Shown: positions 8,428-17,181, counted from the stretch's first letter. The stretch: DNA of 64,000 nt from Halorientalis marina (GCF_023028345.1 NZ_CP095488.1:310001-374000); one strand, 5' to 3'. The notes: a model not told the origin generated them from the letters alone. Translations and numbers: made by a program.

Positions 8428-9675
8428 TTACAGGTTCAGAGAATCAACTTCGTTGAGAGCTTCTGTCGCCACATCACCGAGTTCACCAGCTTCGATATGC
8501 GAATATCGTTCCCGTACCATCTCCTCTGAATTGTCGAGATATCGGGCTGCCACAGTGTATCCGAATGCTCGGACGAGAACCTCACCCATCCCACGACGAC
8601 CGCCATGCGGTGCGAGATAGTCGTGTTTCGGGTGGTCGATGTCGATCTCCGCGGCCGCCGAGAGTCGCTGGAGAATCGACCGGGCGCCGTCTGTCGTGAT
8701 CGACGGCGGGCGGATGTCCTCGTCCAGCGCCAGCAGGAGGTCACGAGCGTACTCTTCACGTCGCTCTTCAATCACATCCGGGTGTTCCCCTCGTTCGGCT
8801 AGCTCTTCACGGACGAGCCCTGCAAGCGTCCGCTGGTCGAGTGTCGGGAATACTGGCCACCGTTCCGTCGGCGGGTCCATCAGTTTCCGGTAGCTCCCCA
8901 ACGGGGTGATTACAGGATCGGGGAGGGACGCAGCGTCCCACTGCTGTTTCTTCCGGTAGACGTCCATACTCCCATCGTCGAGGGAGAGGTCCTCCCAGCG
9001 GACGCCGCGCCGGCGCGGGTCGTTCGGATCTCGTAGTAGCTCCCCGACCCGAACGGCCGTGTACGCAATGACGAACACCAGAGCCCGGTCACGAGCGGCC
9101 TTCAGCGCCGCGTAGCGTGCTCGCTGCTTGTCGAGAGGGTCAGTATCCTCCGGGAGTGTCGTGTACGCCTCGACGGCGTCGCGGGCCCGTTCGTCGACGT
9201 AGCGGGTGAGGGCGTGGCGCTGTTCGGACGTCCAGGCCTGCTGATCGCCGGGCTTGCGGCCGTCATCCTCCGGGAGTGGGGCCATCGCACTCGCCCGCTG
9301 CGCGTAATGCGCCTCGAGATACCCTTCGTTGACACACCAGCCACACCACGCAGAGATATAGCGGTAATAGGTTTGGACGGTATTCTGCTTGAGACCACGG
9401 TCACCAGCGAGATGCCGGGCGTACTCCCGGAAGACGCGTTCGTCGAGATCGTCGAAGGTGGGCTCCCGGTCGACGTCGTCGGGGACGATCCCGGTCCAGT
9501 CGCCGGCGCCGCGGTCGCCGGCGGCCCACGCCGCAAATCGGTCGAGCTCGCGGGCGGCGTTCCGGCGGTAGTTCCCGCCCCCGCCGCCGCGGCCTTTCCC
9601 CTTGTCTTGGAGGTAGCGCTCGAAGGAACCTGCAAGTGTCTTATCGGAACGGTTTCGAGGTGTACCCGGAGTCAT
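8428..9675 (-). CDS. tyrosine recombinase/integrase
   Basis: A 415-residue site-specific recombinase. Residues about 15-140 are the SAM-like core-binding domain (SFERYLQDKGKG, VFREYARHLAGDRGLKQNTV). The catalytic domain shows Arg in AYTAVRVGELL, the HxxR pair in PHGGRRGMGEVLVR, and the nucleophile Tyr in RERYSHIEAGE near the C-terminus. ATG 9675 was chosen because its stop-start overlap with the upstream small gene is ATGA and the upstream extension is low-quality. It should integrate or excise a plasmid or genomic island. Its partners upstream form a common haloarchaeal integrase module. Confidence 0.9.
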   Translation of the reverse strand: MTPGTPRNRSDKTLAGSFERYLQDKGKGRGGGGGNYRRNAARELDRFAAWAAGDRGAGDWTGIVPDDVDREPTFDDLDERVFREYARHLAGDRGLKQNTVQTYYRYISAWCGWCVNEGYLEAHYAQRASAMAPLPEDDGRKPGDQQAWTSEQRHALTRYVDERARDAVEAYTTLPEDTDPLDKQRARYAALKAARDRALVFVIAYTAVRVGELLRDPNDPRRRGVRWEDLSLDDGSMDVYRKKQQWDAASLPDPVITPLGSYRKLMDPPTERWPVFPTLDQRTLAGLVREELAERGEHPDVIEERREEYARDLLLALDEDIRPPSITTDGARSILQRLSAAAEIDIDHPKHDYLAPHGGRRGMGEVLVRAFGYTVAARYLDNSEEMVRERYSHIEAGELGDVATEALNEVDSLNL

Positions 9676-10130
9676 GATTCTTCGTTCGCGTACTGGTAGG
9701 TCGGACGGACGTCCTCGAGAAGCTCTTCGATGATTTCCCAAAGGATCAGGGAGGGGGTTTCGTGTTTGAATCTAATTCCCCAGCGATCCTCCGTATTGGC
9801 GGTTGAATATTGAAAATGCGCCTGCCCGAGATCAGGATGATCCTCGTCTTGGTGCCAGCCGGCGTGAAAGCCCGTGTTCGGATCCGTGTAGTTGATACGG
9901 AACCAATCGTCTGGATCCTGTCGATACCACTTGATGGTGAGTTCCGGTGAATCAGGGCCTGTCGAGGGATCAAGACGGGCCGGATCGCAAACCGCCCGCA
10001 GCTGCTTGGCCTCGATATCATCAGGAACGAACTCGACGGCCGTGATCTGTGGCACACGATCGAGGACATCCCGCTTTAGCTGCGCATAGAGGTTCGCGTT
10101 CGGATCACCACCTGGATGGGGGACAGACAT
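9672..10130 (-). CDS. conserved small protein of integrase module, unknown function
   Basis: A 152-residue soluble acidic protein starting MSVPHPGGDPNANLYAQL. It has a hydrophilic core rich in Trp, His and Asp (ITIKWYRQDP-like and GWHQDEDHP stretches) and a C-terminal amphipathic helix WEIIEELLEDVRP. No catalytic motif is recognised. It overlaps the integrase start by 4 bases and follows the winged-helix gene by 3 bases, so the three are one transcript. It may be a recombination directionality or partner protein, which is only inference from position. Confidence 0.7.
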   Translation of the reverse strand: MSVPHPGGDPNANLYAQLKRDVLDRVPQITAVEFVPDDIEAKQLRAVCDPARLDPSTGPDSPELTIKWYRQDPDDWFRINYTDPNTGFHAGWHQDEDHPDLGQAHFQYSTANTEDRWGIRFKHETPSLILWEIIEELLEDVRPTYQYANEES

Positions 10131-10133
10131 CCG

Positions 10134-10673
10134 TTAGCTGTTGGCCTCAGCAGGTTCTGTCGTCGGAGCGAGGAAGTCCCATTCGCGGATGGCGAAGCCA
10201 ACGATCTGGATCCGTCGCTGAAGGTGCTCCCACTCACGGGCAATCTCACGGCGACGGTCTTCCTCGTCAGCGTCGACGGACTCGTCAGCGAGCGTTCCGC
10301 GAAGTTGGTTCGGTGACTCGACGCCGAATTCGTCCACCCAGTCGCGGATTTGCGTCTTCATATCGGCGAGACGGTCTGTGAGTTCCTCGACAGTGTGTCC
10401 GCTGTCCCGGAGACGCATCGCCTCCTGCATCGCCTGGCGACGGTAGTCAGGGTAATATGTCGTGTGGGTGCCGCTCTCGTCACGATGGAGAATACCGTCG
10501 TCGACGAGCCGTTCGAGCACGCGCTTGGTTGGTTCGTGTGACCAGTCCGCTTCGGAGGCGATCCAGTTTGCCGTCCTCGGCTCCGACAGTTGCCGGGCGG
10601 TCATCCGAACCCGGTCTTCACCCGTGGTCTGGCGTTCCATCAGGCTCTCAGGGTTCGACCCGTCTTCGGTCAT
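10134..10673 (-). CDS. winged-helix transcriptional regulator of integrase module
   Basis: A 179-residue protein starting MTEDGSNPESLMERQ. Residues 30-85 are a winged-helix domain: MTARQLSEPRTANWIASEAD, then SHEPTKRVLERLVDDGILHR with the wing in GTHTTYYPDYR. A coiled-coil-like helical tail follows (TVEELTDRLADMKTQIRDW). The type is the haloarchaeal DUF7342-like regulator often found beside integrases. ATG 10673 has a TATA-like element (TATATTA) about 25 bases upstream and would be leaderless. It is the first gene of the three-gene operon and probably controls it. Confidence 0.8.
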   Translation of the reverse strand: MTEDGSNPESLMERQTTGEDRVRMTARQLSEPRTANWIASEADWSHEPTKRVLERLVDDGILHRDESGTHTTYYPDYRRQAMQEAMRLRDSGHTVEELTDRLADMKTQIRDWVDEFGVESPNQLRGTLADESVDADEEDRRREIAREWEHLQRRIQIVGFAIREWDFLAPTTEPAEANS

Positions 10674-10876
10674 ACAACATCGTTCGAGCTGCGTCTTAAT
10701 ATAGATTGAGGCCATTAGTCCTATATTGAATTCTTTTCTTCAGTATCGTCTCGAGCTCAGTTGAGGAAACTCAGCGAAATCCCGAACCTCTGTCTTGGCG
10801 GCTCTACCCCGGGGTAAGCGTCGTAATGAGGGGGTTGCAGCATTCGTGCTTCACCGACGGCGGCGGGGTACTTCAA

Positions 10877-10910
10877 AGTGGTCGTGATTATTCGTGTAAT
10901 CATGACCACT
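10877..10910. repeat. 34-bp near-perfect palindrome upstream of the integrase module
   Basis: Arms of 14 bases (AGTGGTCGTGATTA and TAATCATGACCACT) match at 13 positions around a 6-base loop. It lies about 200 bases upstream of the regulator's start, outside any gene. It could be an operator, a recombination site or a terminator for nothing obvious. Confidence 0.5.
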
Positions 10911-11013
10911 GCTGCTTTCGCTATTATCGGCCGAATATCCGGGATAGAACCCTTACAGACCGACTTCCCCAGTTTATAAACTACATTCCGCTATACATAA
11001 TTAGAGCGTGGGG

Positions 11014-12930
11014 AAGTTGAGACTACAGTAGGTATAGCGGGCCTGTAATGCATGGTTTTGGCCGAATCGACAACCGGAATCTGCGTCAGATCGCTTTCTG
11101 AACGGCCGCTCTTGTTCTGTAGGCAACTATTCCAGCGGATTTCCGAGACTCTGAATAGTGTTGCCACTCAGACGCCCCGCTATCGCGGAGAGCGTCTCGT
11201 TACTATCCGATTCCGGTTTCCTTCTTCAACAGGGTTAGCGTATTGTCAGCTGTCACAATTGGCGAATGCTCGTACTCTCCGGTCAACTTCACCTGTACGA
11301 GTAGATCGACTGCTCGCCAAATCGAGTACAGCAGACACGCGAACGCGAAGTAGAAGAACCGCAGTCCAAAATCCTTCGACGTCGTGGCGGCCATGAATCG
11401 CTTGATCGACCGATAGCCACTCTCAATATCCCATCGATGGCCGTACTCACTGAGAAAGCCGCCACCTCGGTTGGACATGAACACTGAGTACTGCCAGTGA
11501 TCGTCATGCTCGGACTTCTCTTTCCGACGGTAGATTAGCGTCGTCTCGTGCCACTCATTCTTCCCGAGATGGAGTTTGCGGTCGGTCTCGTACCGGTCTT
11601 GATTGCGCTGGAGCAACCGTTTGGCTTGAGCTTTTTCGCTCGTCTGCATCCGCTTCGGCACGACATAGGAGAGCCCACGCTGGCTAATCATCTCCAAGAT
11701 GTGCTGACTGTCGAACTCCCGGTCCATCAGCACGTTATCGACGTGAACGAGGTCCTGGACAGAGTCGAGCAGGTCCTCGACGATCTCCTTCCGTGACTCG
11801 CCTTTCCGTACTGGGCGGGCATCAAGGACGAGTGGGACAGCGTTGCCCACCAGCTGGACTGTCGCCCACTGGTGGGCGTATTCGTCGTTCCTCTCTTTCG
11901 TTCCGATTATCTCGTCCTCGTGTCCAGTGCGGTCGCCTGTGAAGGGGTCGGCTTCGGTGATGTCAATGGCAACGATTCCGGCTCGGTAGAACTCCTCTGT
12001 CTCTGCGAGTTCGACGATGAGCTGTCGGACCGCCTGTCCGTACATCTCACGAATCTGCTGGATAGAGAGACCTCGAATGTGGTCGCGGTGGGCGTGTCCG
12101 AGTGGTGTTCGATCCCGCGTTGACTCATGAATGAAACTGCGGGCTCCTTCGTTCGCAGCCAGCCGCTCGCGCAACCCGAGATACGTCTGGAGGTCCCAGT
12201 AGGCGTTCTCGTGTATCTCACAGCCGTTCCCACGGTCCAGCGAAAACGCCGGGAACACGATGCGGCTGACGTGGTCGGTGACCTTCTCTGCCTGCTCCAA
12301 CGTGGTTTGATCGGCTGGTTCTAGCTCACCAGACTCGTCATCGTGGTGCCGAAGCTTTCGTTCCGGTTCACGCGGAATCTTGACACCTGCATTCTGGGCT
12401 TTGATGAGGATCGTTCGAGACGCAGTTTCGACCGTCTCTCGGAGGTCAGGGGTGAACCGCTCGTGCCAGCTCCGCCATAGTGTTGACTGGTCTGGGATCG
12501 TCTCGAAACCCAGTTGCTCGCAGAGTTCAGGACGGGTCCCGAGGTAGTCGACGAGTGCTGTTTCGTGTTCCCACCCGTGGAGTTCTTTCAATACAAACAC
12601 CCGAAAGAGGGTGTCCATCTGGTAGCGGGTCGGCCCCGCATACCGGTCGTGGGCACTGAACCGGAAGTAGGCCAAGGGGAGTGCACAGACGAACTCCTTG
12701 ACCGAGTCGTGGCTTTCGTGATCGAACCACGTCTCTGAGACTGTCCGGATATCGGATTCCAGTCCGGCGAGCGACGTTCGATCGTACAGTGGTGTCGAAT
12801 TATACGCCGGCCACTCACCGTATTTTCGTTGGGCGATCCGTCGAAATACCGTTCGGCGAGACACGAGAGTCGAACACACTACGGGATACTGAGCAACACG
12901 CGCTCAAGAATTCGTCCACATCGTCATGAG
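11014..12930 (-). mobile_element. IS4-superfamily element, copy 1 (intact transposase)
   Basis: The element is defined by comparison with copies near 44.1-46.0 kb and 51.4-53.3 kb. All share a left block starting GAAGTTGAGACTACAG about 190 bases beyond the transposase stop, and a right block containing CTCAAG(T/A)ATTCGTCCA just upstream of the start codon. Exact ends and target duplications could not be fixed by eye. Of the three long copies this is the only one with an uninterrupted transposase. Confidence 0.75.
11203..12879 (-). CDS. IS4-superfamily DDE transposase (full length)
   Basis: A 558-residue transposase. The catalytic residues are visible: Asp in GIVAIDITEADPF, Asp in VLMDREFDSQ, and Glu in the YREK signature YGHRWDIESGYRSIK (Tyr, then Arg, Glu and Lys at the IS4 spacing). 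The N-terminal 130 residues contain the helical DNA-binding part. The start is GTG 12879, matching the other copies in length (the 51.5 kb copy is also 1677 bases). It probably supplies any mobility for the two dead copies in this window. Confidence 0.9.
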   Translation of the reverse strand: MCSTLVSRRTVFRRIAQRKYGEWPAYNSTPLYDRTSLAGLESDIRTVSETWFDHESHDSVKEFVCALPLAYFRFSAHDRYAGPTRYQMDTLFRVFVLKELHGWEHETALVDYLGTRPELCEQLGFETIPDQSTLWRSWHERFTPDLRETVETASRTILIKAQNAGVKIPREPERKLRHHDDESGELEPADQTTLEQAEKVTDHVSRIVFPAFSLDRGNGCEIHENAYWDLQTYLGLRERLAANEGARSFIHESTRDRTPLGHAHRDHIRGLSIQQIREMYGQAVRQLIVELAETEEFYRAGIVAIDITEADPFTGDRTGHEDEIIGTKERNDEYAHQWATVQLVGNAVPLVLDARPVRKGESRKEIVEDLLDSVQDLVHVDNVLMDREFDSQHILEMISQRGLSYVVPKRMQTSEKAQAKRLLQRNQDRYETDRKLHLGKNEWHETTLIYRRKEKSEHDDHWQYSVFMSNRGGGFLSEYGHRWDIESGYRSIKRFMAATTSKDFGLRFFYFAFACLLYSIWRAVDLLVQVKLTGEYEHSPIVTADNTLTLLKKETGIG

Positions 12931-13215
12931 ATTCTGAAGACGACTATTACAAGGCAGCCTCTGTGTCTGCGTTGGTCCCCCGATTCGATGTGCCGGATAT
13001 CAACGTTGAAATAGGGTGGCTTGACGCCTCACGGCCCATGATCCGGTCAACTCGGTCCGACGATCGATTTCTATGATGTCCAGCGATGGCTGTCTTCAGC
13101 GGAATCTACCGCTCTGAGACCACGCGTATAGCTGTCTCTCGACAATTTCGAGCCTTAACTCTACGTCACAGATTTGAGCGTCATGGTTAACACCCTGGCC
13201 CAATCAACTCAACGT

Positions 13216-13578
13216 ATGAGTACGACGGCCCAGGAGAGTGAACAACCTGAAATCGAAGTTTCAGAAGCTGCCTCGAATAAGGCTCTGGCTCTCTTAGAGG
13301 AAGAGAGCTTGGACACTGACACGGCAGGACTTCGGCTATTCGTCCAGCAAGGAGGATGCGCGGGTCTGTCATATGGGATGCGGTTCGATACGAGTCCCGA
13401 CGAAGATGATATCGTCTACGAGCACCAGGGCCTGCGAGTGTTCGCTGATCCCGCGAGTATCCAATATATTGCGGGGAGTGTTGTTGAGTATGAGACGGGT
13501 CTCCAAGGCGCAGGCTTTGATGTTGAAAATCCCAACTTGGTCTCGGAGTGTGGCTGTGGCGAATCTTTCCGCACCTGA
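13216..13578 (+). CDS. A-type iron-sulfur cluster carrier (HesB/IscA/ErpA family)
   Basis: A 120-residue protein (start MSTTAQESEQPEIEVS, ATG 13216; an ATG 14 codons earlier is possible). The family's three cysteines are present: one in QQGGCAGLSYGM and two in the C-terminal ECGCGESF. The fold region ALLEEESLDTDTAGLRLFV precedes the first. Such proteins bind a [2Fe-2S] or [4Fe-4S] cluster and pass it to apo-enzymes in the cytosol. It is followed 48 bases later by an Lrp regulator on the same strand. Length is normal for the family with a short N-terminal extension. Confidence 0.9.
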   Translation: MSTTAQESEQPEIEVSEAASNKALALLEEESLDTDTAGLRLFVQQGGCAGLSYGMRFDTSPDEDDIVYEHQGLRVFADPASIQYIAGSVVEYETGLQGAGFDVENPNLVSECGCGESFRT

Positions 13579-13626
13579 ACACGACTGCCAGCACGATGAT
13601 CACCGCTTCATATAAAATCAGGTACA

Positions 13627-14055
13627 ATGGACGCTGAGGAACTCGAGCATCGTCTGCTCTCCATTCTCAAAGAGGATCCGAAAGCTTCTCTCGGAGAGAT
13701 CGCCGACCAGGCTGGCGTCGCGCGACCTACCGCTCGAAAATATATCCAGAAACTCGAGGAGGAAGGCGCTATCGTCGGGTACACTGTCGAGATCGACCCA
13801 AAGAAAGTCAACCACCAGAGCATTGCGATGGTGGGAATTGACGTCGAGAGCGACCAGTACGTTGAGGCGACGAGTAAACTCAGAGATCTCGACTCGCTGA
13901 CTGCGTTATATACCGCGACCGGGGACCACATGTTGATGGCCGAACTCGAGGCGACAGGAAGTACCGAGCTGAATGAAATCGTTAGCGATCAGATCCTCTC
14001 CATTCAGGGCGTGACCACGGCTTGCCCGGCTGTTCTTCAAGAACGGCTCAAATAA
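13627..14055 (+). CDS. Lrp/AsnC-family transcriptional regulator
   Basis: A 142-residue protein. Residues 1-55 are the winged-helix domain (LLSILKEDPKASLGEIADQA, then GVARPTARKYIQKLEEEGAI); residues 65-140 are the RAM ligand-binding domain (AMVGIDVESDQYVEATSKL, LYTATGDHMLMAEL). It probably binds an amino acid or similar effector as an octamer. It lies directly downstream of the Fe-S carrier and could regulate it or itself. Length matches the family. Confidence 0.9.
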   Translation: MDAEELEHRLLSILKEDPKASLGEIADQAGVARPTARKYIQKLEEEGAIVGYTVEIDPKKVNHQSIAMVGIDVESDQYVEATSKLRDLDSLTALYTATGDHMLMAELEATGSTELNEIVSDQILSIQGVTTACPAVLQERLK

Positions 14056-14385
14056 GACGGATGCCCTTCTGCAATATTCGTTTAAATATATTTATTTATC
14101 AATATTCATCTAAGTATATCATACGAAGATCCTCTCAGGATGGCTCGTCGTTTGTCCTCATCTCCCTGGTCTTTAGCTAAACCTGAACGGTGTCAGAGAA
14201 GAGTTTCGCACGTCTCTGCCGACGGTAACGGAGAAAACACATACTGCTGTGACCAGGAACCTTCCCAATCTCTATCGGGAATCGAGTGCTGAATAGAGGG
14301 AGCGAGTCTTATGATCTTTTTACTAACGTTCTCTGGGTATTCAGTGAATTAAATAAAACGACTTTTGATAAATAAAAATTCCTTA
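14056..14385. other. AT-rich intergenic stretch without a gene
   Basis: This 330-base stretch between the Lrp gene and the IS1595 left end is much more AT-rich than its neighbours (AATATATTTATTTATC near 14090). It holds no credible gene. The composition suggests imported or decayed mobile DNA. Confidence 0.4.
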
Positions 14386-14442
14386 CGCTCATCTGTAGCG
14401 GTGAGTACTTTCTCATGACTGGAGTTCGTAGCCTTACCCAGC

Positions 14443-15329
14443 ATGGTCAGCAGAGAGAGTGTCAACGAGGTCTTTCTGCCTGACAAAGAGGACTGTTTAG
14501 AGTATCTGCGTGAGCAGCGATGGCCGGAGGGGGTGACGTGTCCGCACTGCGAGAGTGCGGACACGATCAAGAAGGGAACGACACGAAAGGGCGCTCAACG
14601 CTATCGCTGTCAGGACTGTGAGAGTATATTTAATGATCTCACAGCGACGGTATTTGCGGAACATCAGCTCACCATCCCAGAGATGTTCCACATCATCCGA
14701 GGGATGGAAGAACACACGACGAACGAGATCTTCCAAGAACTCACCCGTACCTACAAGACGGTCTTGGACTTCGTTCATGAAGTCCAAGACGCTCTGGAGG
14801 AGGATTCTAAGTTTGACCTCTCCGGTGTCTGTGAGGCTGACGAGGTCTACGTCGTTGCTGGCGAGAAGGGACTCGAAGATGAGGAGGGGAGTCCGCGCTC
14901 GCGCGGACTCTCAAAAAAGGACGCGGAACCTTCGAGTCAGACAAACCACCCGTCGTGACACTCGTCCGTCGGAGCGACGGACGAGTTCGGTTCCTTGTCC
15001 GCGATGATCTCGAAGGCGTTGACGAAGACATCGCCGAGTACGGCGATGAAACCGTGATCCTCTGTACTGACCAGTACAGCATCTACGACGGAATCGACGA
15101 GTACGACGAGATTGATGGCCATTTAGCCATCAATCACGACGAACACTACGTAGTGGGTGACGCTCACACAAACAGCTGTGAGAACCGGCATAGCTTCCTT
15201 CGCAACTGGTTGCGAAGGTTCCGAGGCGTCTCAAAACACCACTTACAGGGCTATCTGAACTTCTTGGGCTGGATCCTCAACAGCGACAACTGGTTCGAGC
15301 AGATCCTAAGTACTGACTTCTACAGATGA
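14443..15329 (+). CDS. IS1595-family transposase, two frames joined by a -1 shift
   Basis: Frame one (14443-14958) gives an N-terminal zinc ribbon (CPHC, then CQDC), helix-turn-helix, and the first catalytic Asp in CEADEVYVV. Frame two, in -1, carries the second Asp in CTDQYSIYD, then VVGDAHTNSCENRHSF and the tail RNWLRRFRGVSKHHLQGYL of ISXO2-like transposases. A -1 shift at A AAA AAG (14913-14919) joins them seamlessly into a 295-residue protein (KKGRGTFESDKPP across the joint), the normal family length. Either this is programmed frameshifting or a single-base deletion. Confidence 0.8.
14890..14919 (+). promoter_or_regulatory. possible programmed -1 frameshift signal
   Basis: An in-frame slippery heptamer A AAA AAG lies at 14913-14919, exactly where the transposase must change frame. 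It is preceded within four bases by an 8-bp perfect stem (AGTCCGCG, loop CTCG, CGCGGACT; 14890-14909). Upstream structure next to a slippery run can stimulate -1 shifting. Confidence 0.45.
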
Positions 15330-15339
15330 GCGATTCTCG

Positions 15340-15728
15340 CTATCCGATTCCGGTTTCCTTCTTCAACAGCGTCAGCGTGTTGTCGGCCGTCACGATCGGC
15401 GAATGTTCATATTCACCGGTCAACTCGACCTGTACCAACAGATCGACTGCTCGCCAGATCGAGTATAGCAGACAGGCGGACGCGAAGTAGAAGAATCGAA
15501 GCCCGAAATTATCCGACGTTGTCGCGGCCATGAATCGCTTTATCGATCTGTAGCCGCTCTCAATTTCCCACCTGTAGCCATACTCCGTGAGGTGACCACT
15601 CCCGCAATTCGTCATGACCACCGAGTATTGCCGGTGGTCGTCGTTTTCGGAGTCCTCTTTCCGACGGTAGATGAGTGTCGTCTTGTGCCATTCGTTCTTG
15701 CCGAGATACAACTTCCGATCATAGCCCG
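15340..15728 (-). pseudogene. C-terminal fragment of IS4-superfamily transposase
   Basis: About 127 residues (from DRKLYLGKNEWHKT to the end KKETGIG) align with the last quarter of the intact transposase at 11203-12879, including the YREK signature YGYRWEIESGYRSIK. The N-terminal three quarters are missing; upstream DNA at 15719 belongs to another truncated gene. The left side is cut by the IS1595 element a few bases beyond the stop. Confidence 0.85.
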
Positions 15729-16305
15729 TCGAGTTGGGTTCGCAAGAACTGGATCAGGTCGTCGATGTTGTCCTCTGGGAGTTCCTTCTGTTGGAACACA
15801 CCCTTGAACGAGTCTGCGAACTCGTCGCTTTCGAGTTCCACAAGTACGCGTTCGATTTGCTCGGCCAACTGCTTCTGATTTCCGCGATGGATGTGTTGTT
15901 CGGCGCTATCGAAAGTTGCCTCGGCGCCGACGATCACCAGGTCCCGCGCATCCGCGAGCCGACCGCTGTGGAGTTTGAGCGCGAATAGCAGTGCCGGCTC
16001 GGGAATCCGTGCTGTCAGACTCTCTGTGACTTCGAGAGACTCGACGACGCTGTGCTCGTGGAGATAACGGTACGACCATTCCGCGTCGGTCTGCCGACAG
16101 CGAAGTGCGCCGACGAGTGCGTCAAATTCGACCGCGTTGTCACCAACTGGTTTCGCATACCGGACAATTCGTCCCTCGTACACATTCGCCACATCGTTAT
16201 CGAACGCTTTGGTGTACTCCAGATCGGTCAGAAGGGCGTCGTACGCGTCGAACTCTGCGGAAGTCCTCGCTCTCTTCTCACGGGCGCGAAGCGCCCGTTC
16301 GAATG
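15719..16305 (-). pseudogene. C-terminal remnant of a nucleotidyltransferase-like (AbiEii-type) gene
   Basis: The open frame runs from a TGA at 16306 to the stop at 15719, with the first start codon a GTG at 16192. The readable part contains YDALLTDLEYTKAFDND, PALLFALKLHSGRLADARDL and a helical tail ending LIQFLRTQL. The LxALKxxxGRxxDxxDL pattern resembles the C-terminal half of AbiEii/nucleotidyltransferase proteins. The N-terminal GSxxD nucleotidyltransferase motif is absent, replaced by hairpin DNA at 16281-16355. The 3' end is fused to an IS4-type fragment. It is almost certainly inactive; the family call is moderate. Confidence 0.5.
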
Positions 16306-16355
16306 GTCAGAGGGACCTCCGGTCCCTCACGACTTGAGGCCGGAGGCTCCGCCTC
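16281..16355. repeat. array of three consecutive hairpins (transposon-end-like)
   Basis: Three hairpins follow each other: CGGGCGC-GAA-GCGCCCG (16281-16297), AGGGACC-TCC-GGTCCCT (16311-16327) and GAGGC-CGGAGGCTCCG-CCTC (16336-16355). The third and its flank (CTTGAGGCCGGAGGCTCCGC) recur at 60107-60130. The block interrupts the end of the methylase-like gene and the start of the nucleotidyltransferase remnant, so it looks inserted. It resembles the structured right end of IS1341/TnpB-type elements. Confidence 0.5.
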
Positions 16356-17083
16356 GAAACTGCTGAACCGTCCTCGGGCGTGTCGGTGCCGTCTTCTGGA
16401 GCGAGGTTGTCTCGGAGAGTCTGGATCTGTTCATCGTCGAGTTCGCGAACAGCGCCGCCTTGGGGCGAGTGGGTCGTCTGCCAGACGCGCCGGTACTCGA
16501 GTGTAAGTGAGTCCCCGAGGATCGCATACCCGTCAAGATTAAAGAAGCAGAGGTTCAGCGCGGTCATTTTCGCGCAGAGGGGGTCTTTGTCCTGGCCGAC
16601 GAACACAACCTCGGGAAGCCGGCGGCCTGCACACAGGAGCATCCGCCCGCTCCCACAGGTCGGGTCTGTGACGACCTGCTGGGAGCCGTCGCCTCGGGGC
16701 TGGTCGTCAACGGTGTGAGTGATCCTGACCATTGCCTCACAGACAGAATGTGGCGTGAAATGCTGGCCGAAATTGTCGCTGCTCATGCCGTACTCCTCAT
16801 AGACGGCGCCGAGGACGTCGGCGTCTGTATCGGCCATCTGTTTCTGGAGTTGGCCGAAGGCGTTGGCGAAGAGGTCGACCGTACGTTCACCCCTGGGGTG
16901 GTCCATATCACGTGACTCACTGTATTCGTCGACGATCTCCAGGTACGGATCATCGCGACGCTGGAGGGCATACAGCATCAGATCGACCCAGTCCTCGAAA
17001 ATCGTGTAGGCGCTGTGGCCGCGCTGCTGGATCTGGTTGAGCATCGAAACAATCGGATCCGTGTCGACTTGTAGTGACGCCAT
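16307..17083 (-). CDS. N6-DNA-methylase-like protein (HsdM-type, no NPPY, altered C-terminus)
   Basis: A 258-residue protein starting MASLQVDTDPIVSML. Residues 100-185 match the SAM-binding part of type I methylases: FGQHFTPHSVCEAMV, motif I DPTCGSGRML and GQDKDPLCAKMTALNL. Motif IV (NPPY/F), needed for adenine methylation, is not present after GDSLTLEY. The last 16 residues are read from the inserted hairpin block, so the natural C-terminus was replaced. Similar short, NPPY-less methylase-like proteins occur on mobile elements. It may bind SAM or DNA without methylating. Confidence 0.65.
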   Translation of the reverse strand: MASLQVDTDPIVSMLNQIQQRGHSAYTIFEDWVDLMLYALQRRDDPYLEIVDEYSESRDMDHPRGERTVDLFANAFGQLQKQMADTDADVLGAVYEEYGMSSDNFGQHFTPHSVCEAMVRITHTVDDQPRGDGSQQVVTDPTCGSGRMLLCAGRRLPEVVFVGQDKDPLCAKMTALNLCFFNLDGYAILGDSLTLEYRRVWQTTHSPQGGAVRELDDEQIQTLRDNLAPEDGTDTPEDGSAVSRRSLRPQVVRDRRSL

Positions 17084-17181
17084 GCTCGCACCCCAGAGAG
17101 CGAGAAAAACTGACCGAGAGCGACCGATTCCGGTAATATCTTACTTCTAGATAGTGTAACAAGAAACAGTGAGGACTCCCG

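Larger units (their letters stand above)
14386..15332 (+). mobile_element. IS1595-family insertion sequence (about 947 bp)
   Basis: Terminal inverted repeats are visible: the left end begins CGCTCATCTGTAG at 14386 and the right end is its complement CTACAGATGAGCG ending at 15332. The match continues imperfectly inward for about 25 bases (GTACTT on both sides). One transposase, split in two frames, fills the element. The flanks share only ATTC, so a clean 8-base target duplication is not seen. The right end abuts a truncated IS4-type fragment. Confidence 0.8.

Noticed and set aside
8121-8529. Continuation of the RelE toxin frame to 8529 as a 150-residue protein
   Set aside because: After base 8160 the sequence is the reverse of a DUF433 gene and then noncoding, so the extension is an artefact of the fusion.
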